Positions 12,052 through 24,188 of a DNA stretch of 64,000 nucleotides are shown one piece after another. The DNA lies in NCBI GenBank assembly GCA_018524725.1, contig JAEUWP010000470.1:248001-312000 (forward strand), read 5' to 3'. The DNA comes from Podaxis mareebaensis. Its lineage: Eukaryota > Basidiomycota > Agaricomycetes > Agaricales > Agaricaceae. The notes under the pieces are model-generated. The model ran no database searches. It was given only the letters and a program-made list of their open reading frames with translations, and was not told the origin of the DNA. Position numbers and translations under genes: made by a program. Positions within the stretch are counted from its first letter, which is position 1, and each line of letters opens with the position of its first letter.

Positions 12052-12947
12052 TCAACTCAGTCCGGCATACACCCACTGAACTGACACACCTGGGACTGAC
12101 TGTCCAGCGGAATTAACTTTCGCCTTGAGGGAATTGTTGCCGCACAGCAACCCGCGAACGAATGCTTCCGCAACGACGAGTGCACCAGCCGAGTTCGTAT
12201 GTAGGTGGTCATTGGGATAAAACGTGGTCGTCTGCGTCTGCCCGAGAGCATTATAGGCAGAAGCAGTATAGGCATAATGATTGACATAGGTGATGTTCCT
12301 CCGAATTCCAATACTCTGCGCATACGTCACGAATCTATTGGGAGCTGCAATGGCACCATTGGTCCAGATGTTGTCTGGGGTTTGGGATGAGATGATAGGT
12401 ATGGCGCCTTTCCGGAGGAGAGCAGCCACGGCGTTCTCGATATAGAATGCGAAACTGTGGATTAGGATTTGGGTACCACTGTAAACGAGCGTGAGAGTAT
12501 GGGCAAGGAGGTAAACTATATTCTGCTTACTTGGCTGCAGTAACGATGCTGGTAATATCGTATCCATTCCCGACGGCATCCTGCTTTCCGTTGTCAACTG
12601 CACCAGCACTTCCATCGTTATGGCCGAACTCTATAATAACATAGTCGCCTTTCTGAGCACTGTTGACGAGAGAGGTGAAAAGTCCTTGGTCGCTATATGA
12701 CCTGGCACTTTCCCCTCCGACCGCATCGTTGACGACGGGGATGGTCAAGAATTGGGACAAGAATACACCCCAGCCTATATAAGTGCATTAAGCAAGAGAT
12801 TCTGGGCCACGAAGTCGTGGGATACAGACCCTGTGTCCCGCTCCCACCTCCTCCAACTGCCATGGTTGAGTCACCAGCGAGCCTTACAGTCTGTGAGGCG
12901 GCTGGAAGAACAAGTAGGGATATCCCAAGGATCTGTGATGCCAACAT
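12052..12947 (-). CDS. Rhamnogalacturonan acetylesterase, CE12 (copy A)
   Basis: Three exons (12947-12830, 12774-12531, 12478-12052) give 262 residues, close to the usual fungal length. It is a secreted SGNH/GDSL hydrolase that removes acetyl groups from rhamnogalacturonan in pectin. Residues 1-18 form a signal peptide. Block I is LAGDSTMA (catalytic Ser). The oxyanion glycine is in NDAVGGESARSYSDQG, and block III is FGHNDGS. The catalytic Asp and His sit in FYPNDHLHTN near the C-terminus, where D-x-x-H is kept. It ends QWVYAGLS. Intron positions match the paralogue at 14214-15256, so the two arose by duplication. Confidence 0.92.
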
Positions 12948-13337
12948 GTTGTCCAGTTTTCTTGCATCAACGAACGCGTTTCAGTATTTTATGGATCGGT
13001 GTAACGGAGAAACTGGTCACTTTCACCGTCAGGAAAGCCAGAATTTATTCAGCAAGTTTGTTCGCGATACACAAATAGCTCCAGAGCTACCTTCGGGCGC
13101 CGTTCATGAGAGCCACATGGATCAAGCTGAAAATAGACCGCCCAATGACATTCTCGGGTCGATCTCACGACCTACTTGTGGTCACGATGGATGAAAGACC
13201 GGGACGTCAGTCAATCGAGATGCGGGCCGCCCATGCACAACCATATGGTGCCGAAATACAACCAAGAAAGAAAGTACAATGGCATGGTCAATTCTGAAAG
13301 GTCAATGATCAATTCACCGGAAAGACGAAGACCTACC
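12948..13337. other. intergenic between copy A and the APC13-like gene
   Basis: 390 bp holding the promoter of copy A and the 3' end of the minus-strand gene upstream. No other feature recognised. Confidence 0.4.
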
Positions 13338-13982
13338 TCATTCCTCTTCAGCGTCAAGATCCTCCTCCTCATTTTCCTCTTCCTCGTCCTCTTCAACCTC
13401 GTCGTTCTCGTCATTCTCATCTCCTTCATCCTCATCCTCTTCTTCAGCGGTCTGGTCGGGCTGAGGCTGAGGCTGATGCTGCTGGGGTTGGGGATTATGT
13501 CCCGAGGTGCCACTAGCCATCTTCCGGGCTTGTATGGCTCGTAATGCTTCCTCTTTCTCCTCATCCACAGGCAGGAGTTCATCAAGGGCAAGATCTCGCC
13601 ATCGAAGAGCACCGTTGATGCCCCCACCCGCATAGCCCATATCTTCAAACAAAGCGCGAGAAGTTGGATCATATGGAGGCCTTGGTCGCGCAGCAGGGTG
13701 TTTGATATTGGTAGGATTTCCGTATGGGTATGAAGGGTGCACCTGCGACGGCAGGACTGGTGGAATGTCATTGGGGAACCTTGATAGCCCTGCTATATAG
13801 CTTACTGTCTGAATCGTCAGGGTTTGGGGGGACCAGATGCGGGGGTATGTCAAGCTCTGCTAGGGTCTGATTAAGATGTCTGATGCGCGAGTGTGTCATA
13901 ACGCACCGTCGTCGGAAAAATCTCCTTTGATATATTCCGGAGAGTCTATTGTATCGAGAAGTAATAGGTCGTTGCGAGTCAT
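13338..13982 (-). CDS. Putative anaphase-promoting complex subunit APC13-like
   Basis: Three exons (13982-13907, 13859-13806, 13756-13338) give 182 residues. Two short blocks resemble fungal Apc13/Swm1: ELDIPPHLVPPNPDDSD near residues 27-43 and RWRDLALDELLP near 92-103 (human APC13 has a KWTDLALQYL counterpart). The rest is low complexity: a Gln/Pro stretch, then about 45 residues that are mostly Glu and Asp to the end. APC13 is a small structural subunit that stabilises the TPR arm of the APC/C ubiquitin ligase. The family call rests on two short motifs, so an unrelated acidic nuclear protein remains possible. The gene lies between the two CE12 copies. Confidence 0.5.
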
Positions 13983-14213
13983 ATGTAAATAGCAAAATGT
14001 GAGGTCCTAGGAGAAAGATCAGATTGAAGGCCGTCAAGTTTATAACCAAAGCGTATTTTCTTACGGTCATCGTAAATCGGGGTGTGTATCTTGAGGTCGT
14101 TGCTGGTCTTAGGAAATGGAATGGTAAGTTACAACCAAAGGCGCGCGACGCGTCTCAAGAAGGCTCAAACAAGAATAAACAGTGTCTATTTCCGTCTTCT
14201 GCGATCCTTGGCA

Positions 14214-15256
14214 CTACGACACTATGATACAACTGGCTTCTCGAGCTGCTGCTGTCCCCCTGGTTAATAAATGTTCTCTGTGGCTTCGTGTTACTCGAAT
14301 CTGTCTCGACTCGAAGCCTATGTGATTCACAAACACCCATCTGGACCAGGATCTTAGCCGACTATCCAGGTGGACATTAGAAAGAAACCACCCACTGGGG
14401 ACGGCCTGGCCAGCAGCATTAACTTTTGACTTTAATGCACTATTTCCGCACAGCAACCCTCTCACGAAAGCCTGGGCAACAACATTTGCACCTTCGGGCG
14501 ACGTATGCGTATGATCGACAGGATAGAAAGCAGTTGTTGCCGATTGCCCGAGCCTGTTATACGCCTGTGCAACAAATGCATAGTGATCGATATATGTGGC
14601 TCCCGCGCGGCTGGCTGCGGTCTGTGCATACCCGACAAATCGGGGCCCAGCGACGATCTGTCCATTCGACCAGCCGCTACTGGGCGTCTGTGAGGAGACG
14701 ATGGGTATCGGGCCTTTGGCCCGGAGCGCAGTGACGGCATTTTGAATATAGTATGGGAAGGTATGAATCACGAGTGTTTGTCCTCTGAAGCTCTTCAGTT
14801 AAACTCATTTGCCTCGATGGATAGTATGGAAGGACTTACGCCGAATTGACTACTGTTGCGGTGGTGTCATAAGCATCTCCGAAGGCACACTGTCTCCCAT
14901 TATCAACGGACCCAGATAGCCCGTCATTGTGACCAAACTCGATGATAACAAAGTCGCCGCCCTTGACCGTATTAATCAGGGTGTTGAAACGTCCCTCGTC
15001 AGTGTATGACCTAGAGGATCGGCCGGCAACAGCGTTGTTGATGACTGGAATCGTCAGGTATTGCCCTAGATACTGACCCCAACCTTATAGTCTTTGGTGA
15101 GTCATACCTTCCTCATTGTGTGACCCTTCGCCTACCATCTGAACCGGATCCTCCTCCACCCCGAGCCATGGTAGAATCTCCTGCCATGTATACGGTTTGG
15201 CCATGGACCGTCAGGCTCAGAATAGATGTGATGGTCAATGAAGCAATGAGACGCAT
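14214..15256 (-). CDS. Rhamnogalacturonan acetylesterase, CE12 (copy B), altered C-terminus
   Basis: Three exons (15256-15136, 15083-14840, 14784-14214) give 311 residues. A signal peptide is followed by [13 protein letters not shown] (block I Ser), [25 protein letters not shown] (block III) and [10 protein letters not shown] with the catalytic D-x-x-H, so the catalytic domain looks complete. The last about 50 residues have no counterpart in copy A. Another frame just after AGQAV reads PQWVVSF then a stop, matching copy A's terminal QWVYAGLS. A small deletion has therefore probably shifted the frame and replaced the original end. A spliced 3' end could also explain it, but no good intron was seen. 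Confidence 0.88.
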
Positions 15257-15525
15257 TTCGTGATGTTCAACGCTCTGTGGCTGTAATCCTTCCCTTACTT
15301 TATACAATGCGCTCAAGGTACAAGACGGGTCCCTTGGCCGCACCCGACCCTACGTCGGACCGCCGGTTGTTCAAAACGTGTCAAGTGATAAGAATGGGTT
15401 GCCCGATATTTTCAGGCGGGCTAAATATAAAGAAGCATCGATATGTTCTCTGCCTGTGACATATGATTTCAAGTTCCTGCAGGTGGAAACGTATTCCCGC
15501 TTAACCTACGAGGTACTTCCGTATG

Positions 15526-17734
15526 TTACTCTTCTTCCTCGTCTTCCCCCTCGTCCTCCCCATCCTCGCTCTCTCCATCGTTGATCTGTAGGGCACCAAA
15601 CCTTCCAATACCAGCCACAGGGGGAAGACCCTCCTCTTCGTCGATTTCATCCAATGATATCTCGGAACTATCCTTCTCAGCTTCCTCATCTTCCTCTTGT
15701 TCACTTTCGTTGCCACTCTCTTCATCTTCGTTGTCGTGTCCCGGGATCCAAATACCGGCGTCAGTTTCAATGCTTTCCTTTGCTATCACATCAAGTGAAG
15801 TGTCCGACGGCCAGAAGGCCCAATGTATCCGGCCTTCGGCAAGTGCGCGAAGAACTTATTATAATACATCAGTAAACTTGGGCCATTACCTCCCAAAAGG
15901 CACCAGGACTTACTGGCATTTCCAGCTCGATGGATGTCAGGCCTTCCAGCCTTGGCAGTCACCCAACCTTTAAGATTAGCATACGCCGTAAGAATATCCA
16001 TTGCCGTCCATTGTATCGGCTTCGATTTTGATGGTTGCATGCCTTCCCTCCAAGTCCGCCTATCCTCGACTGGTGATTCTGAAGAGGATGGGTGACTTAG
16101 CTTGTAAACCCGTTCTAACGGGAGGAGTTTGGAGACGTAATTGATACATGCTGGGATTGCAGAGACCTTGGAGATGGGCAAGATCCCAGATAGGACCTAA
16201 GGATTGTCAGAGCTTATTCATGAGGTTCTGCAGGTGTTGCAACATACCTGTGTTTCCATAGGCACGTAGTTTGGCACGATGAGACCAGGACAGTCTACAA
16301 GACGAACGTCGCGGGTCCAGTATAACGTTTGGAAGTGTTTCGTCTGTGTGAATGTAGTTACGAATTGACATCTTTCAAAAAGGGATGGACTCCTCACCTT
16401 CCCTGGCGTCTTGGACGCCCGTACTCTCCGAGCACCAAAGAGGGCATTTAATAGTGAGGATTTCCCAACGTTCGGCTGGCCTTCGAAGATTCAGAAAGCA
16501 GAGCGCGGCGAGGCGACTATTGGGGGTACCTATGAGTCCGACTGTCAGAACTTCAGGTTCTTTACTGGTATCCAAATCTTGGCCACCAGTTTCTTCGTCT
16601 GTGGGTCTCGGTACCGCTGCTCCACCGACTACAATTCCTACTTGACCACCACCGGCGCTCAGAACACCATTCCAGTCGATCTCTCGTTTCACCGGTGGAA
16701 TCCATGCCTTCAATCGCTCGGGATTGTTTGCAACCTTCTCGGGAGGCTGCAACAACTCTGCATGTACTTCCTTAATTGCCTCAACTAGACGTTCTCGAAA
16801 AGTCTCCGGGAGATGTGGCTCGTATTGCCTCTTCCCCTGGTGAACTGTTGTCGCGTCCTTTTCGATATAGGACTCAACCTGAACTACGCGCAGATCGGGA
16901 TAACAGTTCTTAAAATACCTCATCCATGCCGCGATACGCGCTGGGCCCGTAATATCGACCTTGGTGAGAACGAGGATGATTTTACGATTACCAAGGTAAT
17001 CTATAAGTGATGGTGGGAAGTGGAGAAGCGGGCATCGAGAATCCAGAAGGACAAGAAGAATCTGGGATATCTCGGTGACGCGCCATCTATAAAAGACCTT
17101 TTTCATAAAACAAGGCTCAGGGGAAAAGGAGATACGGGACTCACAGTTGCCTCCAAACCTCTAGGTTACGTTCAAAGTACGTAGGTGATGGAGGCGCAAG
17201 AGGTGCTGCCTCGTATCGACTCTCTGTCTCGTCTGGGTTTGGCGACTCCGGTTCCCTATTCGCTTGCCACTTCTCGACCAACTGATCGGCATGTGCCAGC
17301 CATTTCTTAAACACCCCCTCCTCGTTGTGTTCAACTTCAATCTTCGACATATCGAACCTCCACTTAGGACGCTTTGGACATAGGAGTGCATCCTGGCCCG
17401 TTGTTAATCCATCGGCGGAGAAATCGTGACACAGGGCTACATCATACGGGATCGGTCGTGTAAGAGGGACGGTAGACGCGATGGCTTTGGTTTCTTCAAG
17501 GAACCTCGGTGGAAGTTTGATAAAAGCCGACTGCAGCTTTCTCGCCGATGCGATGGCCGCATCCGAGTTCTGGCGACCGACAATCTTGCCCGTTGGACCG
17601 ATCTTAACCAGTCTGCGTTTGCGCGAGGGTTTCTTCGTTGGTTCTGGCGGCGGAAGATCTCCACGTTTGATGGCACGTTTGATCTGCTGTTGCTCTTTTT
17701 TCTGTTTCCCCGATAATGGCTTGCGACGAGGCAT
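15526..17734 (-). CDS. GNL1: GNL1-type circularly permuted GTPase
   Basis: Six exons (17734-17145, 17086-16530, 16480-16398, 16343-16248, 16196-15914, 15854-15526) give 645 residues. The GTPase motifs come in permuted order: G4 LTKVD (about 238-242), then G1 GQPNVGKSS (383-391), then G3 DCPG (427-430), as in the YlqF/YawG class. The N-terminus is very basic (MPRRKPLSGKQKKEQQQIKR), as expected for nucleolar targeting. SKTPGKTKHFQTLYW is the family-typical switch region. The tail is strongly Glu/Asp-rich. The class acts in ribosome assembly and nuclear export; GNL1 is close to yeast LSG1 and NUG1, and its exact role is less defined. Start chosen at MPRRKP; an in-frame upstream Met at 17788 lacks the basic motif. 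Confidence 0.92.
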
Positions 17735-18066
17735 GTTGGGCGTTTGCAGGGTTTGGCAGTAAATCGATGGCTTTGTTCGTGACGTCATCCGGGGGTTCCC
17801 TGATTCTATGACTGTTTCTGCTTACAGGTAAATATGTAATACACTTTCTCATGAACCTTTCTTCCAACCTTCCACGTTGCAAACTCTGAAGGTGTAATGG
17901 CGCTATATGGGGAACTGCTGACAATAGGCCTCAGGGTCCAGTGTAAGCGAGTAATAGGTGGTGATGCATTCACATTCGAAGCCAACTTAAAAGCAATAGA
18001 AAGCAACACGACGTTGCTAGGATCAACTCCCTGCTTTGAACTACCTCACACGCCAGCTACTTAGCC
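17735..18066. promoter_or_regulatory. Divergent intergenic region, GNL1 / FSP1-like gene
   Basis: 332 bp separate the start codons of two head-to-head genes, so both promoters must lie here. No clear TATA box or named binding site was recognised. Confidence 0.5.
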
Positions 18067-19428
18067 ATGTCGAATGACGAACTTCCCAACGTTGTCATCG
18101 CCGGCGTCGGAAGTGCAGGCGCACGCGCTACGTATCTCTTTACCAAAAAGCTCGACACAACTAAGTTCAACCTCATCGTCATTAACCCGCGACCCGACTA
18201 CATTCTCTACCCAGCTACCGCCCGTCTTGTCGTCTCCGACAGAGACCGCATCAAGGAGAAGGTTTTCGTTCCCATTGACAGTATTCTGAAGGGCAAGGGC
18301 AGGTTCGTTCAGGGCAAGGTTGTGAAAGTGGAACATAGGAAGGAGGGCGGTGGTACTGTTGCTGTTTCTAATGGAGAAACAATTTCATACCGCGTCCTTA
18401 TTCTTTCTCCTGGAGTGTCATGGGACAGACCTTTCGATTTTCCCGAGGGTTCGGATGGTCTCGATAATTACCTGAGCTCGAATCGTCAAGCAATCGAGAA
18501 AGCGGGGAGTATCGTACTTGTTGGCGCTGGAGCTGTCGGATGCGGTATGTCTATTTTTTTTGGTGTCAATCCGCTTGATTTTAAGTATTTGCAGAGATTG
18601 CCGGTGAACTCAGAGATATTTACCCTGTAGGTTGATGGCCAAACCCCTATCCTTCGTTTATTGATGTGTTGCCCTAGGACAAAAAGGTCACAATTGTACA
18701 CGGAGATTCCTTGCCGTTGAACGCTGCCTACCCAGCGAAGTACCGCGCCGCTGTACGAAAAAGTCTTGAAGCCAGAAATATTGACCTCGTCCTCGATGAT
18801 TATATTGATGCTATTCCAAGCCCTGGTGAGGAGGTAACAGAGGCAAAGACTCGGAATGGCAAGACTATCACGGCCAATCTAGTGGTGAGGAAATTTCAAT
18901 CTTCGGTGTTGAGATTCATGATCGTCTGATGTGGCGCACGCGAAGGTGTCGACTCGTGGGCAACGGCCAAACACAGAACTTTTTGTGGAATCCTTTGGTC
19001 AGGACACTCTGACATCACGGGGGCTCATCAAGGTCGAACCTACCCTGCAATTACCTGGACACCAGGATATTTTTGTCATCGGCGACGTAATTGATTGGAA
19101 CGAACAGAAGCAATCTTTCAAAGCACAAGCCCATGCTGACATAGCAGTCGCCAATGTTCTCTCTCTGCTCAAGGGCCAGAAAAAACTGAAGAAATACACG
19201 GGAATATTCGAATTAATCGTCTTGACCAATGGGAGGGTAAGCGTTTGTATTCTTGACGTTCGCAAGGTGGCTTTCTGACGTATGTTTACTTGATTTTGTT
19301 GTGCGTAGAACGGTGGCTTGACATACGTCAATATATTTGGGGGGATCACTCTCGGGAATTGGTTTACTCGTATGGTAAAATCAAAGACGCTGGTCATCTC
19401 GTTGCAACGCAGCAATGTCGGAGTATAG
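18067..19428 (+). CDS. FSP1/AIFM2-like FAD/NAD(P)H oxidoreductase
   Basis: Five exons (18067-18544, 18595-18626, 18678-18884, 18946-19236, 19309-19428) give 375 residues, the usual length for AIFM2-like proteins. An N-terminal FAD-binding Rossmann fold starts NVVIAGVGSAGA; a second nucleotide-binding fold is IVLVGAGAVGCEIAGEL (about 149-165). The FAD-closing block is DIFVIGDVIDWNEQKQ, which is characteristic of this class. There is no mitochondrial presequence. Family members reduce quinones with NAD(P)H. The gene is followed by a broken tandem copy with the same intron positions. Confidence 0.88.
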
Positions 19429-20402
19429 CCCTTTCATTCTGATTTCTGATGGCTGTAAATATTTATATACTGGATTTTTGATGGGTTCTGGTCGTTCTTA
19501 TACCCACAGCTTCACCCAAAGCATTGCATCATTACCTGACTGGCGAGGCTCTGAATGCTGTTGTGCTGGTGCATCAAGATTGAGTACTGAGTTGTCAGTC
19601 GTCACCTTCCGCCGTTCAAACGAACACATCCTGAAGATTGAAATACCCATTGAAGGTTTTGAGCTGAGATTATCATCTCGCGTGCCGTTATCCCGGTGTT
19701 ATCCGGGGACGTGATTATAGGATGCTACCACATCGTACCATGCCCCTCGTTAGAAACGGAAAGAAAACCTCTGGAAGGCACCATGGATTATGAAAAGCAT
19801 GACAGTCGATTGAACTACCAGGTATACAAGATCTATGGCACCCTCCACGAGAGTGTTACTCGGATTTACTTCTGGGGAGGGCTATAAACGGAGCGTGACA
19901 GACGAGTACTATGAGAGACTATAAGCCGGATGAGTCCCATGGCCAGGTCCAGATGGCCGCATCAGTCACTTTCCAAGGTCAGTCACTTTCCAAGGTTTCC
20001 TCGGAGTACATAATAGGTAAATATGTATCTATGCGAAGCGCAGACGAAGAAACGGACGAGAATTATTTGAATGACAGGCAGTTCATGGTAAGGGTGGTTG
20101 AAACAATGATTAGAAAGCAACTACTTACATTCGTACAAGTGTTACCGCATCAGAAGGCACTTGTAGATACGATCGCACATTACATGATCATCGGTAGCAA
20201 TATTGAATGATCGGTCATAAAATGTCAGGGATGATCATAAGCAATTGTCCCAATCTTGTCCGCTGACGTGATAATATTTGACGGATTCCTCTGAGCACAG
20301 TTCGTCAGCTCGATACTTTGTCAAAAATCGAAAATGGAGGCATTATAAGTAACGACCTGGGACCAACGCCGAATAACACTGTTGCTTCGACGCCTGAAAA
20401 CC
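19429..20402. other. intergenic, contains a 17-bp tandem duplication
   Basis: About 1 kb between the intact and broken reductase copies. A perfect 17-bp unit (tcagtcactttccaagg) is repeated head-to-tail at 19962-19995. No gene is supported. Confidence 0.45.
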
Positions 20403-21781
20403 ATGAGCAAGAACGACGACCGACAAAATATTGTCATAGCTGGGTTGCCAGCCGCGGGAGCACGACTTGCACATCTACTGACGAATCAATTAGGCGAAAC
20501 CAAGTACACTGTTGTCGTCGTTAACCCACGACCCTTCTATAAGCATCCCCTACCCCGCGACCGCACGGTTAGTGATTTCGGATGCCGCCAAGCTAGAGGA
20601 ACGTGCCTTTGTGCCTGTTGACAACATCTTGAAGGGCAAAGGGTCATTTACTCAAGCCAAGGTTTTACGGATTGAAGAGGGCAAGGAAGGGGATGGAGGA
20701 GTAGTGGTTTTGGATAATGGCGAACACATGGCATATCGAGTGCTGGTCACTGGTGCATGCAACGGGTGCGTCATGGGACCATCCTCTATCGTTTCCTGAT
20801 ACCACTGAGGAGGTATCCGAGTACTCACAAGGTTGAGGGGGAAGTTTAAGAAGGCAGAAAACGTTTATTAATAGGCGCAGGGGCGGTCGGATGCGGTGAG
20901 TGATCACTGGTTGGTCGTTGTGAGCTTCGTCGGAACAAGCCTGCTGACCTCGTTGCATCGCTTCCGCAGAGATTGCCGGTGGAATCAAAGACATATGGCC
21001 AGTGAGTACCTTGGCTCCGCTTTCGCGTTTCTCACTGTTAAATCTGAATTTCCTGCCAGACAAAGAGGGTGACGATAGTGTATGGAGGTTCACTTCCCTT
21101 CTCTGCCGCCTACCCTGGCCGATTCCGCCGGGCAGTTGAGTCGAGCTTGAGAGCTCGGGGCATTGAGCTTGTGCTTGATGATTATATGGACGAGATCCCT
21201 AGCAGTGGGGTCGGTGGGGTCCGAACGCGAAAAGGACGCACCTTGAAGAGCGGCCTTATCGTAAGTGCTATAATATCTCTGCATACGAAATGTCCTCACG
21301 CTTATTATCGACTAGCTCTCTACACGCGCACAGCGCCTCAATACCGACTTCATCGCAGCATCCCTCGGGGAGGATGTCACAAGTAAGCGAAGACTGGTGA
21401 AGACCCAGCCTACACTCCAGGCCGTGAATCGGAAAGATTTGTTTGCGATTGGGGACATAATTGATTGGGATGAACAAAAGCAGACAGCCAAGGCTATCAA
21501 GCACGCTGACCTCGCGGCCAAAAATATCTGTGGCTACCTGACTGGTACACGTCTGCAGGAGTACGAGGGTGAATCCGAGATGATCGTGGTGACGAACGGC
21601 AAGGCACGTCCATGATTTCATAGTGACATACGTATGGACATTTGCTGACAGACTGCTCTAGAACGGTGGCGTAGCGTATTTGGGGATCCTTTGGGGGATA
21701 GTGCTCGCATGGTGGCTCGCATGGCTGGTTAAATCGCGAAGGTTGACCGTTGATAAGTTGCGGGGACTGGTTGGAGCATAG
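20403..21781 (+). pseudogene. Broken tandem copy of FSP1/AIFM2-like oxidoreductase
   Basis: The copy keeps the intron positions of the gene at 18067. Its 3' part is intact: CEIAGGIKDIWP, TKRVTIVYGGSLPFSAAYPG, LSTRAQRLNTDF, DLFAIGDIIDWDEQKQ, and a hydrophobic C-terminus. The N-terminal third is not. After VVVVNPRPFY (about 20545) the frame changes by a few extra bases before IPYPATARLVISD. Extra bases appear again near 20745, before ATGASWDHPLSFPD. A stop and a further shift lie near 20840-20870, before LLIGAGAVGC. No introns explain these shifts. Three separate lesions indicate decay; assembly error could explain one, less easily all three. Confidence 0.8.
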
Positions 21782-21929
21782 ATAAAGAATAGATTGTATA
21801 TACATAGCGCTCACAGCATTCTTCTTCCGATCACCTCTGACTATACACAATGCTCATAATTCCCATACCTACCTGATCTCTCTGCCTCCTTCCCTATCCC
21901 CTTTTACCTCTATCTTCCACCAACGGCCC

Positions 21930-24188
21930 ATGACCCAGACACTCGCCGTCCACCACCTTTCTTCCCTCACTCCACCCAGCAAGATCTCTCAATCAGGGAC
22001 CAGCAGCCATTCAGCCTACTCAACCGCCTCTTCCTCCACCATTGACACGAAACGAACCACAACACGGAAAGACGAACACTTCACCTACAAACACGGCCAG
22101 CGGCACCATTCTTATGACAGAGAGAAGGCACCCTATCCACTTTCTTATGACCGGTCGATCCTCGAATTGTATGTACTTCCTCCGAAATCTCCGTTGTTAG
22201 ATGTGTTATTAACGAACCACCGTAGGGAGTCATTAGAGAACAAGTTCATACAGCATGTCAAGGGCTCCGTCTCCTTCATCAACTTCAAGGAACATCCACC
22301 ACGACGAGTCCTCGACCTTGGTTGTGGGGTACGTAGGCCGGCATGCCAAACGTGCGCAGCTCTAATTAATTTGTTGATCGCTTGCAGCTTGGAACGTGGG
22401 TCATTGACGCGGCCAAGGAATGGCCTTACTGCGAGTTTGTAAGGCACCACTGTCGTCGACTGAAAACACTGCCGCTGACGTTGGCTCTAGGTTGGGTTTG
22501 ATCTGATGAACGTGCAGATCCCTCACTCGGTCCTGGATCCTTCGATTGGGAAGCGAATAAAGTGGAAGCATGGTAACTTGTGAGCGCGTTCACACCAGAT
22601 CCAGGAGAATTCGTCGACCCTGTAATTTACGTCCCTTTTAGTTTGACGACAAAACTGCCTTTTGAGGATGACGAATTTGATCACATTCATGTGTCGATGA
22701 TCGCCAAGGGTGTCCCTGAAAACAAGGTGAACCTTACATTCCGCTCCATTCTTTCTTGGGCTGACCAGGTCATAGTGGGGAAACCTCTTCGAGGTGAGTG
22801 CGGCGTTGAGACAGCTGCCATCAAGTCCCATTAATGACGTCGCCTGTCGTTACCAGGAAATTAGTCGAGTCCTTGCTCCGGCTGGTTCATGTGAAGTTGT
22901 CGAAGATGGTAAGTCATCCGATTCTCATCAAGTCCGTGCTGACAGAAACCTCGTACAGACGTCGTCTTCCCTATCCTCCCCCGATGGTTTACGCAGGCTT
23001 TGAGACCCAAGCCGAAAACTGCATCTGTCCACTTGCCCAAGGGTCCACAGCACGGATACCCTTCATCCACTGATCAATCACCTAGAGACGTATTCACACA
23101 CGACCATGCACTTCTGGAGTCGCTGTATCAATCTGTTTTTGAGCACCGGTTCGTCAACACTAAACCGACTGGTAGGAATTCTTAGTCAGAATTCGCCAGT
23201 GACACTGACCCCATCCACAAGCTTTGCTACCCAGTTACTTTACAACATATTTCCGTCAAGTCCAAACAGGGCCGGTCGTGCATTTCCCCATGCCACCGCT
23301 GGCGCCATTACAACCGTTACCTCCTCAGATCGTGACGACCTATGTGTTAGAGCCGGATACCGACACCATAAATCCTCGGAAATCCACATACTATCCAACG
23401 CCGGTACCTATGGCTCGCCCGGTATCTCTAACCCTCTCTTCAACGACATCCGCCTCCATTAATGGGACAAGCGCCGATTCAATCTTTAGCAACCGACCGA
23501 GGACGGCCTCGTCTGCCACGACACCTGAATCACCCACATCTTACATTGCTCCTAACGGGTCCTCGAAACCCTTACGGGGCAAAAGGAATTCCCCTTCTCC
23601 GCCCACCTCTTCTCATGACTCCCCTCCCTTTCAGATGCCGAGGAAGCAGTTTATGCTTGACAATTCCTTGAGCGAGAGAGAAGTCGCGTCTCTTCCCCGC
23701 CACCTGTTTCCTTCGGAAGAGTTACATAAACTCAGCAACCGGTATCTCGCGATGCAGCTATATCGCTCCTGCCAATACGTCTTGGGATGTCAAGAAGCCA
23801 TGTGGGAAGAGCTGAAGGATCGACTTCGGAATCGGAGGGAAGAGCTGTCCCCATATGGTTGGGATGATGACGATGAGCTTGAAGAGTTGCAGAGCAGAAC
23901 CAAGTTCGAGAAACTGATCGAAAGATTCAAGACGTACGTGCCCTTCCCTTCCGTTCTTACAAAGGACTTAGCCGTGAATTTAGGGACATGCACCTCCGGA
24001 TCTCCCTTTGGTATTCACTGACTGATCTCGGCTGGCCGTTTCCCGAGCGGGAGCCTCTCTCAAAGGCTGAGCTGGTGGAAGAAGAACGGATTCGAGCCAA
24101 TATGCTTGAGGCGAGGAAGCAAGCCAAACCAGAAGAGTTTGATATTCCTTGTCGCTCTGTTCGTGTCCTAGCGGGATGTAAATTATAG
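21930..24188 (+). CDS. SAM-dependent methyltransferase with long C-terminal region
   Basis: Ten exons (21930-22168, 22226-22328, 22388-22438, 22491-22579, 22642-22726, 22776-22793, 22857-22908, 22959-23171, 23222-23933, 23984-24188) give 588 residues. After a Ser/Thr-rich N-terminus comes a class I methyltransferase fold: motif I RVLDLGCGLGTWVIDAAKEW (about 107-126), acidic post-I VGFDLM, DDEFDHIHVSMIAKGVPEN, then EISRVLAPAG. The sixth exon is only 18 nt (WGNLFE) and its frame is needed to join the flanks. The C-terminal half is a Pro/Ser-rich linker followed by helical and acidic segments (GWDDDDELEELQSRTKFEKL). This layout is common in basidiomycete proteins of unknown substrate. Confidence 0.88.

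Noticed and set aside
13176..13544. Plus-strand ORF with a strongly hydrophobic Leu/Ile/Phe stretch
   Set aside because: It is the reverse complement of the Glu/Asp-rich tail of the APC13-like gene, which always looks hydrophobic on the other strand.
12052..15256. A pectin-degradation gene cluster
   Set aside because: Only two esterases of one family are present with a cell-cycle gene between them; no lyase, hydrolase or regulator nearby. The GH16 gene is about 3 kb away and targets a different polymer.
15581..15973. Plus-strand Ser-rich ORF near the end of GNL1
   Set aside because: It is the antisense of the acidic GNL1 C-terminus.
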